In this document: positions 59,946-64,000 of the stretch, in pieces
Layout: each line of letters begins with the position of its first letter
Position numbering within the stretch: position 1 is the first letter of the stretch
Assembly: GCA_035533295.1 (NCBI GenBank)
Contig: DATLUA010000040.1
Coordinates: 1 to 64,000 of the forward strand
Reading direction: 5' to 3'
From: JAGWJU01 sp035533295
Lineage (GTDB): Bacteria; Elusimicrobiota; Elusimicrobia; UBA1565; UBA9628
Length of the DNA: 64,000 nt
Position numbers and translations under genes: made by a program
The notes under the pieces: model-generated
Database searches by the model: none
What the model was told of the DNA's origin: nothing
Seen by the model: only the letters and a program-made list of their open reading frames with translations

Positions 59946-60383
59946 TTAATAGGTGGACCAGGTGTTGCCGACCGTGTCGGTGTGCGTGCAGTCCACCAGC
60001 ACGGTTCCGTAGTTGGTGTCGCCCGAGCCGTTGTCGAAGAACCACTCGCCGGTGTCGGTCACAGCCGATGCGTCCACCTCGGTCGATGCAGTCGCGTGAT
60101 ACGGCGGCGTCTGAGCGCTCGGAATCGCGGTCAGATACTTGCCGTTCTCCGTCAGCGAGCTGATCGCCGTCGGATAGACTCCCTGCTGATCGCCGTAGTA
60201 GATGCTCATGGCCGACCTGATGGAGCCGAGGTTGCCCTTGGTGGCGCCTTCCTTGGACTCCCGGATGAGGTCCGCGAACTTCGGGATGGCGATGGCCGCC
60301 AAGATGCCGATGATGGCCACCACGATCATCAACTCGATGAGCGTGAAGCCCGCGGTTCCGGTTTTTTTCATTTCCTTTGTCAT
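59946..60383 (-). CDS. pilA: Major type IV pilin-like protein
   Basis: 145 residues. Prepilin signal GTAG/FTLIELMIVVAIIGILAAI with Glu at +5. The body has KFADLIRESKEGATKGNLGS, IRSAMSIYYGDQQGVYPTAI, WFFDNGSGD and YGTVLVDCTHTDT, a compact GspG/PilA-like fold. The ATG at 60383 has AAGGGGG six bases upstream; the ATG at 60371 is too near its AAAGGA. A near-consensus sigma70 promoter and a strong terminator bracket it as a single-gene, high-output unit. Likely the main pilin of a type IV pilus whose motors lie outside the window. Confidence 0.93.
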   Translation of the reverse strand: MTKEMKKTGTAGFTLIELMIVVAIIGILAAIAIPKFADLIRESKEGATKGNLGSIRSAMSIYYGDQQGVYPTAISSLTENGKYLTAIPSAQTPPYHATASTEVDASAVTDTGEWFFDNGSGDTNYGTVLVDCTHTDTVGNTWSTY

Positions 60384-60471
60384 GCTATACCCCCTTTGCC
60401 GCTCTATTTATGGATGAATGATATTTAAGGGAAAAACACTATATCGAGCGGCGTATGGTATAGCGCAAAGG

Positions 60472-60500
60472 AGTATACCCCAAAACCCCCGGCCTGTCAA
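60472..60500 (-). promoter_or_regulatory. Strong sigma70 promoter of the major pilin
   Basis: Perfect TTGACA (60500-60495), 17-base spacer, TATACT (60477-60472). Transcription should begin near 60465, leaving an 82-base leader before the ATG at 60383. The best promoter in the window. Confidence 0.92.
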
Positions 60501-60510
60501 GAAAAAGGGC

Positions 60511-60574
60511 CTAGGTCTTTAGGCCTAGAACACCATAGGACCTTTGGTCCTAATCAAATTGGGTCCTTAGACCC
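60511..60574. promoter_or_regulatory. Three inverted repeats between the pilin and 60625 genes
   Basis: CTAGG-8-CCTAG (60511-60528), TAGGACC-3-GGTCCTA (60536-60552) and GGGTC-4-GACCC (60561-60574), spaced about 25 bases apart (centres near 60520, 60544 and 60568), upstream of the pilin -35. The spacing and symmetry suit a regulator that binds as dimers on successive faces of the DNA. None has a T-run, so they are not terminators. Regulator not known. Confidence 0.6.
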
Positions 60575-60575
60575 C

Positions 60576-60604
60576 TTGCGCAAACCGCCTTTCCCGGCCA
60601 TACT
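60576..60604 (+). promoter_or_regulatory. Possible weak promoter of the exported protein at 60625
   Basis: TTGCGC (60576-60581), 17-base spacer, CATACT (60599-60604). Four of six in the -10, three of six in the -35. If real, it is divergent from the pilin promoter and shares the inverted-repeat region. Confidence 0.35.
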
Positions 60605-60624
60605 TAGCGCGGAGAGCGGCGGCA

Positions 60625-61188
60625 ATGAACCTCAAAATCGCGGCGGCAACGGTCTTCACCTTGTCCTTAAGCGCTTCCACCGTTTGGTGCGGCGCGCTTG
60701 CCGGCCAAGACCTCTCGAATGGATCGCCTTCCGTGGAAGATTTTTTGATGGCTATCGCAGGCCAAGGCGGCGCCGATCCCTGCGCCGCCGCTAGCGCCGC
60801 GAACCCGGGCGGCCAGGGCGGCGAACAAGTCCCCGCCTCGTGCCAAGCGGCGCGAACGCAGGCCGCGAAGAAAGCCGCCGGAAACCAGGCAACGGCGGGA
60901 ACAACGGCGGACGACAGTTCCCTGCAAAACGCGGACGCCTTGGGGGACGCCCTCGGAAGCACCGTTTCCGATTTTTCTCCGACCGAACAGGGCGCGCGCT
61001 CCGCCGCCCAGGCCGACTCCAAAGCCCAAGCCAACGCACGAAGAGTCGCGGCCGCCAGCGCCTTGAAAAAACAAGCCGCCACGATTCCCGCGCCCTCGGG
61101 CCACTACGGTCCGGCGGGGCTTAATCAAACTGTTCCAGCGGCATTCAAAGCCGCGGAACAGGCCGCGAACGGCCTAAACCAGCAGTAG
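60625..61188 (+). CDS. Exported Ala/Gln-rich protein, unknown function
   Basis: 187 residues. Signal peptide MNLKIAAATVFTLSLSASTV (cut near CGA, about 23), then a low-complexity Ala/Gln/Gly/Ser-rich chain with two Cys (DPCAAAS, PASCQAAR) and no recognisable domain. The Cys could form a disulfide. GGAGAG stands before the ATG. Divergent from the major pilin and sharing its upstream region, so joint regulation is possible. Function unknown; a periplasmic or surface role is the most that can be said. Confidence 0.6.
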   Translation: MNLKIAAATVFTLSLSASTVWCGALAGQDLSNGSPSVEDFLMAIAGQGGADPCAAASAANPGGQGGEQVPASCQAARTQAAKKAAGNQATAGTTADDSSLQNADALGDALGSTVSDFSPTEQGARSAAQADSKAQANARRVAAASALKKQAATIPAPSGHYGPAGLNQTVPAAFKAAEQAANGLNQQ

Positions 61189-61234
61189 TAGCCAGCAGCA
61201 CCCCGCCGAACCCTCGCCGCGCGCGTGGCCCGCC

Positions 61235-61477
61235 TTAGTAACGACGCGAGGGGCGCTTGACTCTGATGCGGACGGCGGGGATAAAGCCCACGTCCGTCTG
61301 GGTGGTTGGCACCGAGGAATCAAGCTCGGTTTTGGAGCCGCCAAGCCCGGTAAAAACCGAGAAATCCGGCGGCCAAGAAAGTCTCTTCCGGTTGGCGATG
61401 AGCCCGCCCGCCGCGAAAGCCAAGAATAGCAGGGCCACCCACAGCAGCCATTCCCTGCTCCCGTCCTGCTCCGCCAT
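61235..61477 (-). CDS. Small single-TM protein downstream of rpoD, unknown
   Basis: 80 residues: short polar N-terminus (MAEQDGSREW), TM helix about 11-28, then a basic turn (NRKRL) and a polar tail ending in RVKRPSRRY. By the positive-inside rule the C-terminal part is likely cytosolic. It lies eight bases after rpoD on the same strand and is probably co-transcribed with it. No family recognised; it could be a small regulator or a chance conserved frame. Confidence 0.5.
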   Translation of the reverse strand: MAEQDGSREWLLWVALLFLAFAAGGLIANRKRLSWPPDFSVFTGLGGSKTELDSSVPTTQTDVGFIPAVRIRVKRPSRRY

Positions 61478-61485
61478 AGGGGAGC

Positions 61486-63198
61486 CTAGTCGAGGTAGTC
61501 CCGCAGCGGCTTGCTGCGCGACGGGTGCCTGAGCTTGCGAATCGCCTTGGCCTCGATTTGCCTAACGCGCTCCCGGGTCACGCGGAAAAGACGCCCGACT
61601 TCCTCCAGGGTCCGGGGATAGCCCGAATCAAGCCCGAAGCGGAGCTTGACGATTTTCGCCTCGCGATCGGTCAAGGTCGAAAGCACCTTCTCGACCTCTT
61701 TGCGCCGCAAATAGTCGGTCGCCGAATAAGACGGCGCCTGGCCGCCCTTGTCCTCGATGAAGTCCTCGAGATAGGAGTCCTCGTCCTCGCCCACCGGCGT
61801 GGCCAAGGACACGGGCTCCTGCATGATCTTGAGCACGTTCTTGACCTTGTCCATGGAGATGTGAAGCGACCGGCTGTACTCGTCCACCATGGGGTCGCGC
61901 CCGTATTCCTGCCGGTACTTGCGCGTGACCTTGGAGAGCTTGGAAATAAGCTCCTTCATGTGGACCGGGATGCGGATGGTCCGCGCCTGATCCGCGATGG
62001 CGCGGTTGATGGACTGGCGGATCCACCACGTGGCGTAGGTGGAGAACTTGAAGCCCCTCTTATACTCGAACTTCTCGACCGCTTTCATGAGGCCCAGCCC
62101 CCCCTCCTGAATCAGGTCGGAGAGCTCCAAGTTCGAGTTGACGTGCTTCTTGGCGATGGAGACGACCAGCCTCAGGTTGGCCTTGATAAGCTTGAGCTTG
62201 TCGCCCAGAATCGTCTCCTCCAAAGCCACGATCTTGTCGTCGAGCTCCAGAAAACGGTCCAAGGCAATGGGCAGGTTGTTCTGGAAATGCTCCAGCCGCT
62301 CCGCGATGCCCCGCATGTTCTCCAAGGCCGCTTCCACGGCCGACGGCGCGTAGCCGGTCTTGGTCCTAAACGCCTCGGATTTCATGCGGCCCTTTTTCAC
62401 CGCGGCATAATAACGGGCTAATTCCTCGTACGAGGTTCCATAACGGACTTCGTAACGCTTGAGCTCGTCCCGGCACTGCCGGATTTTGGCCGCGTAATTC
62501 TTGATGCGGTTGGTCAGGCGTTTGATCTTTTCCTGGTTCAAGTTGAGGCTGATGATTTTGGCGATGACCGATTTGTTGATTTTCTCCATCGACTTATTGA
62601 GCTTCAAGTGCGCGGCCGGGGAAAGCTTCTGGTTCTTAAGTTTCTCGCGAATCCGCTGCATCGCTTTTTCGGCCTTGGCGATGAACTGGGCCACGATCTT
62701 CATGCGCCGGCGCATGCCGGAAAGCTCGGAAGCGGTCTTGCGGCCGCGCGGCATGAGCTCCTTGGGCGTCATCTCCTGCTGCTCGATGAGGGTCTCCCAG
62801 TTGCGGATTTCCCGCATCGTGATGGGCGATTCCAAAACCAGGAACCGCAGCTCCTTTTCGCGCTCGCGCACGTTGCGCGCCAGCGTCACCTCTTCCTCGC
62901 GGTTCAAGAGGGGCACGCGCCCCATCTCGGAAAGATACATTCGGATGGAGTTGGATACGTCGGAGACGGAGCTCCATTCCTCCGAAAAACGCTCGCGTCC
63001 GGAAGAGGGCGCCGCGGGCTTCTTTCTATCAACGACCTCGATGCCCAAATCCTCGAGGGTGGACATGAGATCGTCGACTTCCTCGGATTTCATGTTCGCC
63101 ATGGATAAGGAACGGCTAATCTGCTCCAAAGTGAGATAGCCGTGCTCCTTCCCTAAATCGACTAGATTGCGCATCGCTTGACTTGATGGTATGGCCAT
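61486..63198 (-). CDS. rpoD: Primary sigma factor RpoD (sigma70)
   Basis: 570 residues. A short region 1.1 (about 1-60) is followed by region 1.2 (SNSIRMYLSEMGRVPLLNRE), a non-conserved helical insert (about 150-320), region 2 with KLIKANLRLVVSIAKKHVN and DLIQEGGLGLMKAVEKFEY, the -10 recognition block TYATWWIRQSINRAIADQAR and region 3. Region 4 has LTDREAKIVKLRFGLDSG and the helix-turn-helix TLEEVGRLFRVTRERVRQIE. The intact regions fit the TTGACA/TATAAT-type promoters seen in this window. It follows dnaG by 30 bases, the usual macromolecular-synthesis arrangement. Confidence 0.97.
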   Translation of the reverse strand: MAIPSSQAMRNLVDLGKEHGYLTLEQISRSLSMANMKSEEVDDLMSTLEDLGIEVVDRKKPAAPSSGRERFSEEWSSVSDVSNSIRMYLSEMGRVPLLNREEEVTLARNVREREKELRFLVLESPITMREIRNWETLIEQQEMTPKELMPRGRKTASELSGMRRRMKIVAQFIAKAEKAMQRIREKLKNQKLSPAAHLKLNKSMEKINKSVIAKIISLNLNQEKIKRLTNRIKNYAAKIRQCRDELKRYEVRYGTSYEELARYYAAVKKGRMKSEAFRTKTGYAPSAVEAALENMRGIAERLEHFQNNLPIALDRFLELDDKIVALEETILGDKLKLIKANLRLVVSIAKKHVNSNLELSDLIQEGGLGLMKAVEKFEYKRGFKFSTYATWWIRQSINRAIADQARTIRIPVHMKELISKLSKVTRKYRQEYGRDPMVDEYSRSLHISMDKVKNVLKIMQEPVSLATPVGEDEDSYLEDFIEDKGGQAPSYSATDYLRRKEVEKVLSTLTDREAKIVKLRFGLDSGYPRTLEEVGRLFRVTRERVRQIEAKAIRKLRHPSRSKPLRDYLD

Positions 63199-63228
63199 AT
63201 GTGGATGAATCCTTTCCTATCCTAAGCT

Positions 63229-64000
63229 CTAATTCCCGCGCCTTTTCGTCGCCGAGTGAAGGCGCGAATACTCTTCCTGCAGGGCCGCGTCCTTGGGGCG
63301 CTTCCCATCTCCCATCTCGCGGATTTGCGGCTCGATTTCCCGCAAGCGCCTGAGCGCCCGCCGCCGCGCCAGCAGGACTTCCAGCGCCTTGCCGGAATCG
63401 GCGCTCTTTTTATCCTCCACCAACAGCCCGGAAGCGCACGACCGCTCGGCTTCTTCCAGGGATTCCAAAAGCCGCGCCGGCCAAGACGGCTCGCTTCTCA
63501 CCCGCTCGAACGCCCGCCAAATGCTGCGGCCGGCGTCGGAGACAAAATCGTTCTCGGCCAGCGCCGGCGCCGACGGCCCGACGTTCTCGAAAACCAGCCG
63601 AAGAAGCTGCGCGTCCTCCAAGGGGAAAAAAGCGGCCGCAACGGCCTTGGGCTCCGCCGCGGGCGCTTTTTCCTGACTGCGACCGCCCATTTTGGCCAGT
63701 CCCCCGGGCCGGATCATTTCCCTGAACAGCACGTCCTTGGAAATATCAAGCGCCTGGGCCAAGCGCTCAATCCATTCACTCTTTAAAATCTCGTCCGGGA
63801 CCTTGGCGATCAAGGCCAGGACCTCTTTGGCGATGGATGATTTTTTCTCGCGTGAAATCGGCTTACCAGCCGTAGCCAAAAGCCTGTGCAGCAGAAATTG
63901 ATCCGGACTCTCAGATTTGGCCAAGCATTCGTCCTTGAAAGCCTTGCCGCCGAATTCATTGAGAAACTCGTCCGGGTCCTTGCCTGTGGGCACCATGGCC
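63229..64000 (-). CDS. dnaG: DNA primase DnaG, C-terminal part
   Basis: The last 257 residues of DnaG; the start lies beyond the right edge, so the Met at 63996 is internal. It begins at the end of the TOPRIM core (TGKDPDEFLNEFG), continues through the helical region (REKKSSIAKEVLALIAKVPD, LAQALDISKDVLFREM) and ends with the helicase-interaction domain after an Ala/Pro-rich linker. The zinc finger and most of the catalytic domain are outside. Stop codon TAG at 63229, 30 bases before rpoD. Confidence 0.9.
   Translation of the reverse strand, partial: AMVPTGKDPDEFLNEFGGKAFKDECLAKSESPDQFLLHRLLATAGKPISREKKSSIAKEVLALIAKVPDEILKSEWIERLAQALDISKDVLFREMIRPGGLAKMGGRSQEKAPAAEPKAVAAAFFPLEDAQLLRLVFENVGPSAPALAENDFVSDAGRSIWRAFERVRSEPSWPARLLESLEEAERSCASGLLVEDKKSADSGKALEVLLARRRALRRLREIEPQIREMGDGKRPKDAALQEEYSRLHSATKRRGN

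Overview
The window reads as a chromosomal segment of a GC-rich Gram-negative (diderm) bacterium. Diderm markers are a secretin, two PorV-type outer-membrane proteins, an OmpA-domain protein and an FtsX/EnvC pair. The closest-looking lineage is Elusimicrobiota. That guess rests on the style of the major pilins (a GATKGNLGSIRSA-type core), PorV proteins paired with FlgD-like Ig-repeat proteins, and many prepilins; there is no 16S here, so it stays inference. No rRNA, CRISPR array, insertion sequence or prophage was seen. No gene-free stretch exceeds about 250 bp.

Layout. 1-1317 (-): an FtsH-type protease, cut by the left edge. 1367-11732 (-): a surface-pilin block with TadE- and TadG-like proteins and two tandem PilV/PilW/PilX-like minor prepilin triplets. 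Each triplet has its own near-identical promoter placed so that the transcript should be leaderless. 11790-17534 (-): a regulatory block with a DUF2332 protein, a receiver-kinase hybrid, a dCache histidine kinase, a lone receiver, an OmpR-type regulator whose receiver lacks its phosphorylation residues, and a small membrane protein. 17673-27538 (-): a Tad (Flp) pilus operon behind a strong sigma70 promoter, in the order flp2, flp1, tadE, cpaB, a minimal secretin, a TadZ-TadA fusion, tadB with a large exported N-terminal domain, tadC, a TPR protein and a HAMP sensor without a kinase. 27607-45182 (-): envelope and surface genes. These are a PorV + giant FlgD-repeat pair, a coiled-coil/propeller protein, a pilin with 40 consecutive prolines, a copper-monooxygenase-like secreted protein behind a poly-G promoter, PorV-coiled coil, a DUF2723 membrane protein, tsaD, ctpA, a degenerate LytM protein (EnvC-like), ftsX and a Pro/Ala-rich exported protein.

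45296-48081 (+): a three-subunit proton-translocating NAD(P) transhydrogenase. 48148-55365 (+): a large TPR protein, an eight-repeat FlgD-Ig/OmpA protein and a smaller relative of it. 55421-55507 (+): tRNA-Ser(GGA), followed by two polytopic glycosyltransferase-like proteins. 58675-60383 (-): prepilin peptidase and two tandem major-type pilins. 60625-61188 (+): an exported unknown. 61235-64000 (-): a small membrane protein, rpoD and the end of dnaG.

How it fits together: the window encodes the assembly ATPase, platform, secretin and pilins of a Tad pilus, plus many type IV prepilins and one prepilin peptidase (58675-59451) that could serve both. The type IV assembly motors (PilB, PilC, PilT) are not here. 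Two-component proteins lie between the Tad operon and the minor-prepilin operons, a position that suggests they regulate one or both. Points most worth checking are the paired leaderless promoters, a dispersed GGAACGG repeat family that supplies the start codons and leader peptides of four exported or membrane protein genes, the TadZ-TadA fusion, the poly-G promoter spacer, and the remnant of a PorV paralogue fused to the polyproline pilin gene.
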